Part shown: piece by piece, positions 45,230-54,908 of the stretch
How positions within the stretch are numbered: the first letter of the stretch is position 1
Layout of the letters: every line of letters starts with the position of its first letter
Assembly (NCBI RefSeq): GCF_030159595.1
Contig: NZ_BSKJ01000001.1
Span: forward strand, 744,001 to 808,000
Origin: Pseudomonas putida
GTDB taxonomy: Bacteria > Pseudomonadota > Gammaproteobacteria > Pseudomonadales > Pseudomonadaceae
Reading direction: 5' to 3'
Length of the DNA stretch: 64,000 nt
Notes under the pieces: generated by a model
What the model was told of the DNA's origin: nothing
Seen by the model: the letters and a program-made list of their open reading frames with translations, nothing else
Database searches by the model: none
Translations under genes and position numbers: made by a program

Positions 45230-46864
45230 TCACTCAAAAGCCGGCGCTGGGGTGGCCTTTCCACTGCGGGGGGCGGTTACTATGATCCGCGCAAGGTATA
45301 GCCCTGCAATGAACCCGAGCAGTTCGATGAGGAAAAAGAATTGCACGCGCGGGAAGTTGGTCTGCACCACCAGATAGGCCAGGGCCACCCCGATGGTCGC
45401 GCGGGCAAAAATATTGCCGACCAGGTAGTTGGCCAGGCGCTCGGCCAGGATTCCGGTCAGAAACAACATCGCCAGACCGCCAGCCAATACCGTCAATTTG
45501 CCACTGTATAAAAGGATGGCCATTGGGCCGGGGATGGTCATGAAGGTGAAGTTTTCGAAAGCCTGATACTGGGCATTCGACATTCGTTGGTAGATGGCCT
45601 CGGTACCGCTTTCCGGGAGCTCTACCAGGCTGCGCAGGAACAGCGGCCAGCCGGTGCTATCATGGCTGACCACCGCCAGCACCCCTTCCAGGCCGATCCA
45701 GCGATCTACTACCAGCTTGCTCATTTCCATAAGCATGCCTTTCCAGCGGGCGCGCTCGACCTCTTCGCTGACTTCCGGGCGAACGACAGGCACAGAGGCT
45801 GCCTCGTTGGATACAGGTGGCAACGGCATGCCCTGAGCGGCGATGCGTAGCAATGGCATGGCCGGTAACAGCGCTCCTGCGACCGCTTGAGCGGCGTCAG
45901 CGGGGGCGACGAGCAGTTTGGACGATGGGGAAGCGCCCGGCGCAAAGCTGGGGCTACTTGCCGAAGTGGCAGCCGGGGCGCTAACCGGCCGAGCTTGGGC
46001 AAACGACTGCAGGCGGTCGGCAGACACCAGTAGCAGCGAAGCCACAAAGAGCGCTGCGGTTACCAGCAGGATCCTTACCCATTGAGCCAGGCGCAGCCCA
46101 CTGACCAGTTCGCGGCCATGCACCAGATACACGGCAAACGGGGCCGCGACATGCAAGATCATCTGTGCCCGGCTGCCCATCGACACCGCTGTTACAGCGC
46201 CTTCCAGAATGAGAATGTAGAACAGCGTCTCCAGCTTCATCTGCCGCGCCTGCACCAGCCAATAGCCCAACGTGGCAAGCAGGATCAGGTTGCCCCAGGC
46301 AAGCATGAACGACACCAACACATAGGCATAGCTGTGCAGCTTCAGCAGCGGTTCGGTGCCAACCTTGAGAATGGCGAACTTGAAGTTGAATGCCAGCAGC
46401 AGGGCGGTAAGCAGCATGGCCAGCCACATGGATGGCATGAGCAGTGCGCGCGGGTGTTTGATGTGGATGACGGCTGGCGGGGGCAGGCGCGCGACAATGG
46501 CCTGGCAGGCCAGCAGCGTGGCGAATGCGATGTTGAGCGCCAGCATGGCCGAGTCCCAGGCCTGTGGTGACTCATCGAAGGCCCCGATGGGCTCGATGAA
46601 TTGCGTGCCGAGGATGAAATGCAACACCAGCTTTGCCCAGCAACCGAGAATCAGGAATGCCAACAGGAAGAACGAGAAGAAGCTGGAGCGGTTGTTAAGC
46701 ACGCTGCGCACCAGCAAGCCGGTCAGTAAACCATTGAGCAACAGCAGCGGCAGGGACGCTGGGTAATGTACGGCGGCTGCGAGCGTGGCTACGGCAACCA
46801 CCAGCATCGCAGTGGCATGCAGGTAGTGGTTGCCCAGCAGGTGGCCATGAACAGTTTGGCTCAT
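45230..46864 (-). CDS. Polytopic membrane protein, candidate O-antigen polymerase
   Basis: A 544-residue protein with about ten hydrophobic segments, and a segment VSMGSRAQMILHV typical of O-antigen polymerase-like proteins. Between residues about 275 and 360 it has an Ala/Pro/Ser-rich stretch (ARPVSAPAATSASSPS and more), unusual for such enzymes, probably a large periplasmic loop. It is on the opposite strand to the ligase-type gene, has no obvious close partner, and is separated from the GT2/Wzx pair by a hairpin. Wzy is a guess from context; the fold class is clearer than the function. Confidence 0.6.
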   Translation of the reverse strand: MSQTVHGHLLGNHYLHATAMLVVAVATLAAAVHYPASLPLLLLNGLLTGLLVRSVLNNRSSFFSFFLLAFLILGCWAKLVLHFILGTQFIEPIGAFDESPQAWDSAMLALNIAFATLLACQAIVARLPPPAVIHIKHPRALLMPSMWLAMLLTALLLAFNFKFAILKVGTEPLLKLHSYAYVLVSFMLAWGNLILLATLGYWLVQARQMKLETLFYILILEGAVTAVSMGSRAQMILHVAAPFAVYLVHGRELVSGLRLAQWVRILLVTAALFVASLLLVSADRLQSFAQARPVSAPAATSASSPSFAPGASPSSKLLVAPADAAQAVAGALLPAMPLLRIAAQGMPLPPVSNEAASVPVVRPEVSEEVERARWKGMLMEMSKLVVDRWIGLEGVLAVVSHDSTGWPLFLRSLVELPESGTEAIYQRMSNAQYQAFENFTFMTIPGPMAILLYSGKLTVLAGGLAMLFLTGILAERLANYLVGNIFARATIGVALAYLVVQTNFPRVQFFFLIELLGFIAGLYLARIIVTAPRSGKATPAPAFE

Positions 46865-46924
46865 TGACGTGCTCCAAGGTTACCCGTGCTGACTGAATTA
46901 TTGTTGCTGTTCGCAGTCACTTGG

Positions 46925-46966
46925 GCTCCCAGCCGGCAATGAGTAATTGCATTGCTGGCTGGGAGC
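46925..46966 (-). terminator. Terminator-like hairpin after the GT2 gene
   Basis: A 16-base stem with one wobble pair, gctcccagccggcaat / attgctggctgggagc, around a ten-base loop, about 48 bases after the GT2 stop on the minus strand. There is no clear U run. It separates the wzx-GT2 unit from the polymerase-like gene downstream. Confidence 0.65.
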
Positions 46967-47013
46967 GGGAGCCATCCCTGGGTCTTGGGCAAGCCAGTGC
47001 TTGCCTTGGTTAC

Positions 47014-47919
47014 TCAGGCCTTGGACTTGGGCCTGAAGATGGTCAGCACATAACTGACCATCTTGCGTGAAATGATCGATGGTGGATCGAGCAGGGCGGC
47101 CTTGCCCATGCGTACCACGAACATCGCATAGCGCCCGGAGAAGCCATGCATGAAACCAGACAACATATGCGCATTGGCAACCGCCTTGCGCTTCCAGCCC
47201 AGGATAGACGGCGACAGCCCGCTGGTCTGGTAGAGGCTGTTGATGACGCGCAACGGCTCATCGGAGCGTTCGGCGTTGCACGGGTTGTAAGTGGTCGAGC
47301 CGGAGTGGATGCGGAAGTCCGCCAGCGGTTCGGCTACCCGGGTGAAGGGCCCGTACTGGCAAAGGCGCAGGAAAAAGTCCATGTCCGGGATGTTTCGCAG
47401 GCCAGTGTTCCAGCCGCCAACCTTGTCCCACACCGAGCGGCGGAACAATGCCCCGGGGCCTGGCAGGCACTGGAAGTTGGCGATCAGTAGGCGCTCTTCG
47501 TAATCGGGTGTCTGCACCGTGCGTACAAGCTTGGAGTCTTCGTCGATGACGCAGAAGTCCGGGTAGGCCAGCACAGCCTCGGGTGCCTTGGCCATGGCCG
47601 CGACGATGGCCTCCACGGCACGCGGGTGCAAGCGGTCGTCGGCGCTGAGGTAGCCCAGCAGCTCGCCGCTGCTCTGCTGCCAGCCAAAGTTCATTGCGGC
47701 ACTCTGCCCGGCGTTGGTTTGGCGGAAACGAATGAAGTTGCCCGGGTGTTGCTCCAGCAGTGCCGGTGTGTCGTCGCTGGAGCCATCGTCGACGACGATC
47801 AGTTCCACGTTCGTGTAGGTCTGTTGCAGCACGCTGTCGATCGCATCCAGCACATAGCGCCCGGTATTGTAGGTAGGGATGACGATCGAAACCTTGGGCA
47901 TTATGTTGCTAGCGACCAT
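47014..47919 (-). CDS. Family 2 glycosyltransferase
   Basis: A 301-residue GT-A enzyme. It has the N-terminal VSIVIPTYNTGRYVLDAIDS, VDDGSSDDTPALL near 40, and the D-x-D-type YLSADDRLHPRA near 92; the later DMDFFLRLCQYG holds the catalytic base region. Inverting transfer to a lipid-linked acceptor is expected. The ATG at 47919 is preceded by AAAGG and overlaps the wzx stop by eleven bases, so the two are translationally coupled. The donor sugar is unknown. Confidence 0.88.
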   Translation of the reverse strand: MVASNIMPKVSIVIPTYNTGRYVLDAIDSVLQQTYTNVELIVVDDGSSDDTPALLEQHPGNFIRFRQTNAGQSAAMNFGWQQSSGELLGYLSADDRLHPRAVEAIVAAMAKAPEAVLAYPDFCVIDEDSKLVRTVQTPDYEERLLIANFQCLPGPGALFRRSVWDKVGGWNTGLRNIPDMDFFLRLCQYGPFTRVAEPLADFRIHSGSTTYNPCNAERSDEPLRVINSLYQTSGLSPSILGWKRKAVANAHMLSGFMHGFSGRYAMFVVRMGKAALLDPPSIISRKMVSYVLTIFRPKSKA

Positions 47920-49282
47920 GAGATACCTTTCGACGGTAATAGAAGCGCACGAACCTGCGCAATGAAGAGTAATTCGCGGTGGTGCTGAGGTTGAATATGC
48001 GGTTTACGCAGTAGATTTGCGCCAGCGACTGGCACACCCCGCCGAGGCTGTATACCACGGCCAAACCGATGATTCCATACAACCCCATAGCCAGTAGCCC
48101 GGCGGCAATCATGCAAACCCCGCTGACCACCGAAATACGCATGGCCACATGTTGTTTCTGCAACATCATCAGGACGAAGCCGGCAGGGCCAGCATAAGTT
48201 TGCGCCAGTTGCGAAACCCCGAGGATGGCAAAAATATAGTACGCATTGGCGTATTCGCTGGACCACACATGGGCCAGCAGGAACTGGCCACACAGTATGA
48301 ACAGCAGGTAGCCCGTCAGGCCGAGTACAGTCGCTGCGCCGGCACCCACCCCCATGACGCGCTGCAGGTAGCGCTTCTTGCCCCGCACCCAGATGCGCCC
48401 GATGGAAGGGGCCACCACGGTATTGATGACCGCCAGTGGTATCAGTACCAAGGCTGCCAGGCGCGAAGCCAGGCCATAAATGGCCAGCCCGGCCGCATCG
48501 CCAAACCAGGCAATGATCCACAGGTCGGCTTGCGACATGACGAACAGCACCACTGTGGTGGTAAGGTTGGGGCGGGTTTCGCGCAGCAGCGTGGCATAGC
48601 CGATGCTGGTGGTTGGCGGGTCCTGGCGCTGCGCCCGGTACCAGCGGCGCAGGCTCCAGGCGCCGAGCAGGGTGGTGCAGCCGGCCCCGATCACGCCGGC
48701 CAGGATCAGGGTGTCGAGATCGATGTGCAGCTCGCCGCGCCAGGCGAGGATCACCGTTGCCGCACTGGCCAGGCTGGCCCCGGTGGTCAGGAAGCTGGCC
48801 TGCACGAAGTGGCCCAGAGCCCGGTGCTGCTCGGACAGGATGGTGCTCAACGCCGCCAGGATCATGCTTAGCGACACCAGCGGGGCGATACCGTGCAGCA
48901 GCCGCAGCAGGTCGGCCCCTTCGTAACGCGACAGCACCTGCATGAAAACGTTGAAACCGATGGCCAGGGCAATGGTCGACAGCACTGCCAGCAACAAGGA
49001 GCGGCGCAGCACTTGTTTGACCTGCCCGCCGTCGCGGTGCCCCTGCGCCGTGGAAATACAGGCCGGTGCCGTGATGCTCAGGCCTAGCTGGCCCAGAGTC
49101 GCTAGCGCTGCAATCAGCGATTGGGCCAGAAAGAACAGCCCCACCGAAGTTTGTGGCATGGTCAGGGGGATGATGATGCCCGTCAGGGCGCCGGTGCCCA
49201 ACAGCAGGAAGCGGCCAAATATGGCGGCGATACTTGCGGCAATGGGGGAGGAGAGCGCGTTGGTGACTTTCCCTGTGGACAT
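47909..49282 (-). CDS. wzx: Wzx-type O-unit flippase
   Basis: A 457-residue MATE/MVF-like protein with about twelve to fourteen hydrophobic segments spread along its length, beginning at residue 15. It belongs to the polysaccharide-transport flippase superfamily and should move undecaprenyl-linked O-units across the inner membrane, in line with nearby polymerase-like, ligase-like and transferase genes. It is the first gene of a leftward unit with the GT2; the divergent wbpV-type gene lies about 325 bases away. Sequence divergence is normal for Wzx, so the family is more certain than the substrate. Confidence 0.85.
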   Translation of the reverse strand: MSTGKVTNALSSPIAASIAAIFGRFLLLGTGALTGIIIPLTMPQTSVGLFFLAQSLIAALATLGQLGLSITAPACISTAQGHRDGGQVKQVLRRSLLLAVLSTIALAIGFNVFMQVLSRYEGADLLRLLHGIAPLVSLSMILAALSTILSEQHRALGHFVQASFLTTGASLASAATVILAWRGELHIDLDTLILAGVIGAGCTTLLGAWSLRRWYRAQRQDPPTTSIGYATLLRETRPNLTTTVVLFVMSQADLWIIAWFGDAAGLAIYGLASRLAALVLIPLAVINTVVAPSIGRIWVRGKKRYLQRVMGVGAGAATVLGLTGYLLFILCGQFLLAHVWSSEYANAYYIFAILGVSQLAQTYAGPAGFVLMMLQKQHVAMRISVVSGVCMIAAGLLAMGLYGIIGLAVVYSLGGVCQSLAQIYCVNRIFNLSTTANYSSLRRFVRFYYRRKVSHGR

Positions 49283-49607
49283 GAGTTCTTATAGGTACCT
49301 GGAGGGGAGGAGGGATTCTGTTTTGTTTTGCATAGGCTGTCCATGCTCTGCATGCATCGACATCGCGGCCTTTTGATATCGGTCAGCGATATGAACGGGG
49401 ATGTTGACAGCCGATTTGTGGTTTTGCTCCGGATTCATTAGGGTCGTGTGTAATCACGCTGTTCAAACCTGTGCAATAAGCTATTGTGTGGGCGTCTCAG
49501 AGCCAATTTTGTGAGAAATTTCTGTAAGTTGCGTGTGCGCCTTCTGTTTTCATGCGATCTGTCCGATAGTTAATAATCAATAAACCAAGAAAAGCGATCA
49601 GGTGAGA
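49283..49607. promoter_or_regulatory. Divergent intergenic region wzx / wbpV
   Basis: About 325 AT-rich bases between divergently transcribed genes, probably holding both promoters. A gttaataatc stretch near 49567 is -10-like for the rightward genes, but no -35 box could be assigned with confidence. No gene-sized frame exists here. Confidence 0.45.
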
Positions 49608-50570
49608 ATGAGAGTAATTTTGACGGGTGCGTCCGGCTTTGTCGGGGGGGCTGTACTGAAAGCGCTCAGTCGCAACGCAAACGTTGAAACAGTCGTACCT
49701 TTGCGTTCACCTTTGCGCCACATGCCTGCTGGCGTGGTCAGTTACCCGATTGGCGACCTCACCGATGACCAGAGCACACAGTTGCTCGCCCACCGGCCCG
49801 ACGTGGTGGTGCACTGCGCTTCACGCGTGCACATCATGATGGACACTGCCGCCGACCCGCTGGCTGAGTTTCGCCGGATCAACGTCGACGGCACCCTGGC
49901 CTTCGCCCGTGCCGCCAGTGCGGCGGGTGCCCGCCGTTTCGTGTTTGTCAGCTCGATCAAGGTCAATGGTGAACAGACTCGTCCTGGCCATGCTTACCGT
50001 GCCGATGACACGCCGCATCCAGTCGACCCTTATGGCATCTCCAAGCATGAAGCAGAGCAGGGCTTGCTGGCGCTGGGTGCGCAAACCGGCATGGAGATCG
50101 TCATCATCCGCCCGGTGCTGGTGTATGGCCCAGGTGTGAAGGCCAACTTCCTCAGCATGATGCGCTGGCTGGACCGTGGCGTGCCGTTGCCATTCGGTGC
50201 CATTCACAACCGCCGCAGCCTGGTGGCGCTGGACAACCTGGTGGACTTGGTGCTGACCTGTATCGAGCACCCGGCGGCGGCCAACCAGGTGTTTCTGGTC
50301 AGTGATGGCGAAGACCTGTCCACCACACAACTGTTGGCGCGCATGGCCAACGCGTTGGGCAAGCCCGCGCGCCTGCTGCCGGTGCCGGCCTGGCTCCTGA
50401 GCAGTGGCGCCAAGGCGTTAGGCAAAGGCGCCCTGTCCCAGCGGCTGTGCGGCTCGTTGCAGGTGGACATCGGCAAAACGCGTGAACTGCTAGGCTGGCA
50501 ACCCCCGGTGCAGGTGGACGCGGCCCTTTTGGCTGCTGCCAGGCACTATCAGGAAAACAACGACCAATGA
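49608..50570 (+). CDS. wbpV: WbpV-like nucleotide-sugar 4-reductase
   Basis: A 320-residue extended SDR with TGASGFVGGAVL near residue 6 and an intact YGISK near 145. Immediately followed by wbpL and wbpM, this matches the wbpV-wbpL-wbpM arrangement of some P. aeruginosa serotypes, in which WbpV reduces the WbpM product to UDP-D-QuiNAc (WbpK would give D-FucNAc). I prefer the ATG at 49608, which has AGGTGAG just upstream; a GTG six bases earlier is possible. The stop overlaps the wbpL start by four bases. Confidence 0.85.
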   Translation: MRVILTGASGFVGGAVLKALSRNANVETVVPLRSPLRHMPAGVVSYPIGDLTDDQSTQLLAHRPDVVVHCASRVHIMMDTAADPLAEFRRINVDGTLAFARAASAAGARRFVFVSSIKVNGEQTRPGHAYRADDTPHPVDPYGISKHEAEQGLLALGAQTGMEIVIIRPVLVYGPGVKANFLSMMRWLDRGVPLPFGAIHNRRSLVALDNLVDLVLTCIEHPAAANQVFLVSDGEDLSTTQLLARMANALGKPARLLPVPAWLLSSGAKALGKGALSQRLCGSLQVDIGKTRELLGWQPPVQVDAALLAAARHYQENNDQ

Positions 50571-51580
50571 TGCTTTTGTGGGCTTTACCTGCCGTACTGC
50601 TGCTGTCTTTGCTGATGACCGCTGGCCTGCGTCGCTACGCGTTGGCGCGAAGTGTCATCGACGTGCCCAATGCGCGTAGCTCGCACACCGTACCGACACC
50701 GCGCGGAGGCGGAGTCGCCATCGTGCTGACGTTTCTGTTGGCCATTGCAGGCCTCATGCTCAGCGGAGCAGGGGACAGTCGCGCGCTGGTGGCGTTGGGC
50801 GGTGGCGGTGCGCTGATCGCCATCATTGGTTTCATGGACGACCATGGTCACATCCCGGCTCGCTGGCGCCTGCTGGGGCATTTCATCGCGGCTGCGTGGA
50901 TGCTGGCGTGGATGGGCGGCCTGCCGCCGCTGACGCTGTTCGGCTGGCAAGTGGACCTGGGCTGGTTGGGGGGCGTGCTCGCCGCCGTGTACCTGGTGTG
51001 GTTGCTGAACCTGTATAACTTCATGGACGGTATCGACGGCATTGCCAGCATCGAGGCTATCACTGTGTGCCTGGGCGCAGCCTCGCTATACTCATTGGCG
51101 GGGCTGGGCAGCCACGCGGTGCTGCCCATGCTGCTGGCCGCCGCAGTGGCCGGGTTCCTGTTCTGGAACTTCCCTCCGGCCAAGATTTTCATGGGTGACG
51201 CCGGCAGTGGTTTCCTCGGCATCGTCCTCGGCGGCCTGTCGCTGCAGGCCGCCTGGGTGGCGCCAGAGATGCTCTGGTGCTGGTTGATCCTGCTCGGCGT
51301 GTTCATTGTCGACGCAACCTACACCTTGGTGCGCCGCCTGCTTCGTGGTGACAAGGTATACGAGGCCCACCGCAGCCATGCCTATCAGTTCGCCTCGCGC
51401 AAATTCGGCAAGCACTTGCCGGTGACATTGGCGGTTGCCGGACTGAATCTGTGCTGGCTGCTGCCGATAGCCTTTTGCGTTGCGCGGCTGGGCCTGGATG
51501 GCGCAGTGGGCGTGGTGCTGGCCTATATCCCGCTGGTGCTGCTGGCAGTGCGCTTTCGCGCGGGCGAAATTGAAGATTGA
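50567..51580 (+). CDS. wbpL: WbpL-like initiating glycosyltransferase (MraY/WecA type)
   Basis: A 337-residue polytopic enzyme with about ten hydrophobic segments that transfers HexNAc-1-phosphate to undecaprenyl phosphate, starting the O-unit. The family motifs are present: DVPNARSSHTVPTPRGGGVA near residue 26, FMDDHGHIPARWR near 87, NFMDGIDGIASIEA near 146, and GDAGSGFLGIVLG near 210 with the catalytic Asp residues. VRRLLRGDKVYEAHRSHAYQ near 250 is the HIP-like cytosolic loop. It overlaps wbpV and is followed 60 bases later by wbpM. Confidence 0.93.
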   Translation: MMLLWALPAVLLLSLLMTAGLRRYALARSVIDVPNARSSHTVPTPRGGGVAIVLTFLLAIAGLMLSGAGDSRALVALGGGGALIAIIGFMDDHGHIPARWRLLGHFIAAAWMLAWMGGLPPLTLFGWQVDLGWLGGVLAAVYLVWLLNLYNFMDGIDGIASIEAITVCLGAASLYSLAGLGSHAVLPMLLAAAVAGFLFWNFPPAKIFMGDAGSGFLGIVLGGLSLQAAWVAPEMLWCWLILLGVFIVDATYTLVRRLLRGDKVYEAHRSHAYQFASRKFGKHLPVTLAVAGLNLCWLLPIAFCVARLGLDGAVGVVLAYIPLVLLAVRFRAGEIED

Positions 51581-51640
51581 CACTAAGGTAATGTGAGCGA
51601 GTCGATGTCAGGGAATTTCTGGAAACGTCTCAGAGGAGCG

Positions 51641-53644
51641 ATGGATAAGGTGCGCGCTAAACTGCTTGCTCTACCTCGTAGGCACAAACGCTTGCTGCAG
51701 GTGTTGACCGACGTCGTGCTGATCTGGGTCGCACTGTGGCTTGCATTCGTGGTGCGCCTTGGCATCGACGACCTGGCCAACCCCATCCGCGACCACGGTT
51801 GGCTGTTCCTCACCGCGCCGGTGGTAGGCATCCCCCTGTTCATCCGCTTTGGCCTGTACCGGGCGGTCATGCGTTATTTCGGCACCGACGCACTGATTGC
51901 CATCACCAAGGCCGTTACGCTGTCTGCGCTTATCCTCGGCTTCATCATCTATTGGGCCAGCAACCACCAGAACGTGGTGCCACGTTCCATCACCTTCAAC
52001 TACTGGTGGCTGAGCCTGATCATGATTGGCGGCCTGCGCCTGGCCATGCGCCAATACTTCCTTGGCGACTGGTTTGCTGCGGCGGTGCAGCATGTACCCT
52101 TTACGGGTACAGGCCGTGGCGACGGTTTGCCGCGGGTGGCTATCTACGGCGCCGGCGGCGCGGGCAACCAGCTGGTTGCTGCCCTGCGGTCCGACCGAGC
52201 GCTGCGCCCGGTGGCCTTCATCGATGACGATCCCAGCATCACCGACCGGGTAATTGCCGGCCTGCAGGTTTACCGCCCCGACCAACTGCAAGACATGATC
52301 GACGCCACCGGCGCCCAGGAAATCCTGTTGGCCATACCGTCCTCCACCCGCACTCGCCGCCGCGAGATTCTCAACTTCCTCGAAGGCTACCCACTGCATG
52401 TGCGCAGTATCCCCAGCTTCATGGACCTGGCCAGCGGCAAGGTGAAGGTGGACGACATCCAGGAAGTGGACATTGCCGACCTGCTGGGCCGCGATGCGGT
52501 GCCTGCGCAATCCGACCTGCTGGAGCGCTGCATTGTCGAACAGACCGTGATGGTGACGGGTGCCGGCGGCTCGATCGGCTCGGAACTGTGCCGGCAGATT
52601 CTGGGCCAGTCGCCAAAAACGCTGCTGCTGTTCGATCACAGCGAATTCAACCTCTACAGCATTCTCTCCGAGCTGGAGCAGCGCATTGCGCGTGAATCGC
52701 TGTCGGTGTGCCTGGTGCCGATCCTGGGTTCGGTACGCAATCAGCAGCAACTGTTCGACATCATGAAGACCTGGCGGGTCGATACCGTCTACCACGCCGC
52801 CGCCTACAAGCATGTGCCGATGGTGGAGCACAACATCACCGAAGGTCTGATGAACAACGTCATCGGCACCCTGCACACCGCCCAGGCCGCGCTGCAGGCC
52901 GGGGTTGCCAACTTCGTGCTGATTTCCACCGACAAGGCCGTGCGGCCGACCAACGTGATGGGCAGCACCAAACGCCTGGCCGAAATGACCCTGCAAGCCC
53001 TTAGCCGCGAAGTGGCGCCGGTACTGTTCGGCGACAGCGGCAACGTTTCCCAGGTCAACAAGACGCGCTTCACCATGGTGCGCTTCGGCAACGTGCTGGG
53101 GTCGTCGGGCTCGGTGATTCCACTGTTCCATAAACAGATCAAGGCAGGCGGCCCTCTGACCGTCACCCATCCGAAGATCACCCGCTACTTCATGACCATT
53201 CCCGAGGCCGCGCAGCTGGTGATTCAGGCTGGCTCCATGGGCAAGGGGGGTGATGTGTTTGTGCTGGACATGGGCGAGCCGGTAAAAATCGTGGAGCTGG
53301 CCGAGAAGATGATTCACCTGTCTGGTTTCAGCGTGCGCTCCGAGCGTAACCCGATGGGTGACATCGCCATCCAGTTTACCGGGCTACGGCCAGGGGAAAA
53401 GTTGTATGAGGAACTGCTGATCGGCGACAACGTGATTGCCACGCGTCACCCGATGATCATGAGTGCCAACGAGGATCTCCTGGCCTGGGACACGCTCAAA
53501 GAGTCCCTGCGGCAACTGATGGCGGCAGCGGCGGCTGATGATTTTGTGCGGGTACGTCAGCTGCTGCGCGAGACGGTGAGCGGTTATTCGCCGGAAGGCG
53601 AGATCGTTGACTGGATTTACCAGCAACGGCGTCTGGAGCCCTGA
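51641..53644 (+). CDS. wbpM: WbpM-type UDP-GlcNAc C4,C6-dehydratase
   Basis: A 667-residue inner-membrane enzyme with four N-terminal transmembrane segments (to about residue 140), a nucleotide-binding middle part, and a C-terminal SDR with TGAGGSIGSELC near 305. The active-site segment is STDKAVRPTNVMGSTK, with Met in place of catalytic Tyr, characteristic of WbpM. It makes the 4-keto-6-deoxy precursor for WbpV. The ATG at 51641 follows CAGAGGAGCG and aligns with the known WbpM start (LRIKLLGLPRR-like: VRAKLLALPRR); in-frame starts at 51593 and 51605 are also open. Last gene of the conserved O-antigen terminus. Confidence 0.93.
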   Translation: MDKVRAKLLALPRRHKRLLQVLTDVVLIWVALWLAFVVRLGIDDLANPIRDHGWLFLTAPVVGIPLFIRFGLYRAVMRYFGTDALIAITKAVTLSALILGFIIYWASNHQNVVPRSITFNYWWLSLIMIGGLRLAMRQYFLGDWFAAAVQHVPFTGTGRGDGLPRVAIYGAGGAGNQLVAALRSDRALRPVAFIDDDPSITDRVIAGLQVYRPDQLQDMIDATGAQEILLAIPSSTRTRRREILNFLEGYPLHVRSIPSFMDLASGKVKVDDIQEVDIADLLGRDAVPAQSDLLERCIVEQTVMVTGAGGSIGSELCRQILGQSPKTLLLFDHSEFNLYSILSELEQRIARESLSVCLVPILGSVRNQQQLFDIMKTWRVDTVYHAAAYKHVPMVEHNITEGLMNNVIGTLHTAQAALQAGVANFVLISTDKAVRPTNVMGSTKRLAEMTLQALSREVAPVLFGDSGNVSQVNKTRFTMVRFGNVLGSSGSVIPLFHKQIKAGGPLTVTHPKITRYFMTIPEAAQLVIQAGSMGKGGDVFVLDMGEPVKIVELAEKMIHLSGFSVRSERNPMGDIAIQFTGLRPGEKLYEELLIGDNVIATRHPMIMSANEDLLAWDTLKESLRQLMAAAAADDFVRVRQLLRETVSGYSPEGEIVDWIYQQRRLEP

Positions 53645-53837
53645 CCTGCCGAGATACCTCATCGAACTGGCAGGGCCTAGTGGGAGCGCATGCTCAATGC
53701 ATCCCACTCGCGGCCTTCCCGTTCCTCTATCCCTCCTTGAATGTCACATTGACATCGTCTTCGCTCTCGAATCTACCGCCGACAGGCTAGAATCCTGAAA
53801 GTGGAAGCGCACATAACGACAGCGGAAGCAGACAACA

Positions 53838-54908
53838 ATGACCATTCTGGTAACCGGCGGTGCAGGATTTATTGGCGCAAACTTCGTTCTGGACTGGTTG
53901 GGCGGCTGCGATGAATCCGTGGTCAACCTCGATAAACTCACCTACGCAGGCAACCTGCAAACCCTGAGCAGCCTGCAAGGCAACAAGCGCCACATTTTTG
54001 TGCACGGCGACATAGCGGATGGCCGGCTGGTCGAAGAGCTGCTGAAAACGCATCAGCCCCGCGCCATCGTCAATTTCGCCGCCGAGTCCCACGTCGACCG
54101 CTCGATCCACGGCCCGCAAGCCTTTATCGAAACCAACGTGGTCGGTACCTTCCAGCTGCTGGAAGCCGTGCGCGCCTATTGGAGCAGCCTGGATGAGTCC
54201 GCGCGCCAGGCGTTCCGCTTCCTGCATGTGTCCACGGACGAAGTGTACGGCTCGCTGGCCGCCGACGAACCGGCCTTTACTGAAACCCACCAATACCAGC
54301 CCAATAGCCCGTATTCGGCCAGCAAGGCCGCCAGCGACCACCTGGTGCGTTCCTACCACCACACCTACGGCCTGCCGGTGCTCACCACCAACTGCTCGAA
54401 CAACTACGGCCCGTATCACTTCCCGGAAAAGCTCATCCCACTGATGATCGTCAACGCCCTGGCTGGCAAGCCACTGCCGGTATACGGTGACGGCCAACAG
54501 ATTCGCGACTGGTTGTACGTCAAGGACCACTGCAGCGCCATCCGCCGTGTGCTGGAGGCCGGCACCACCGGTGAGGTTTACAACGTGGGCGGCTGGAACG
54601 AAAAACCGAACCTGGAAATCGTCAACCGCGTGTGTGCCTTGCTGGATGAACTGCGCCCCCGCGCCGACGGCAAGCCCTACGCCGAGCAGATCAGCTATGT
54701 GACCGACCGCCCCGGGCACGACCGCCGCTATGCCATCGACGCCCGCAAGCTGGAGCGTGAGCTGGGCTGGAAACCCGCAGAAACCTTCGAAACCGGCATT
54801 CGCAAAACCGTTGCCTGGTACCTCGAAAACCAGGAGTGGGTGCAGAACGTGCAGTCGGGTAGTTACCTGAAGTGGGTTGAAAAAAACTACGCAGGGCGCT
54901 CGGCATGA
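53838..54908 (+). CDS. rmlB: dTDP-glucose 4,6-dehydratase
   Basis: A 356-residue extended SDR for the second step of dTDP-L-rhamnose synthesis. Motifs: [11 protein letters not shown] near residue 7, [10 protein letters not shown] near 81, [11 protein letters not shown] near 131 and YSASKAASD near 158, all intact. GYTN-type start codon context and length are normal. It overlaps rmlD by four bases. The spacing to wbpM (about 190 bases) allows an independent promoter. Confidence 0.97.
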   Translation: MTILVTGGAGFIGANFVLDWLGGCDESVVNLDKLTYAGNLQTLSSLQGNKRHIFVHGDIADGRLVEELLKTHQPRAIVNFAAESHVDRSIHGPQAFIETNVVGTFQLLEAVRAYWSSLDESARQAFRFLHVSTDEVYGSLAADEPAFTETHQYQPNSPYSASKAASDHLVRSYHHTYGLPVLTTNCSNNYGPYHFPEKLIPLMIVNALAGKPLPVYGDGQQIRDWLYVKDHCSAIRRVLEAGTTGEVYNVGGWNEKPNLEIVNRVCALLDELRPRADGKPYAEQISYVTDRPGHDRRYAIDARKLERELGWKPAETFETGIRKTVAWYLENQEWVQNVQSGSYLKWVEKNYAGRSA

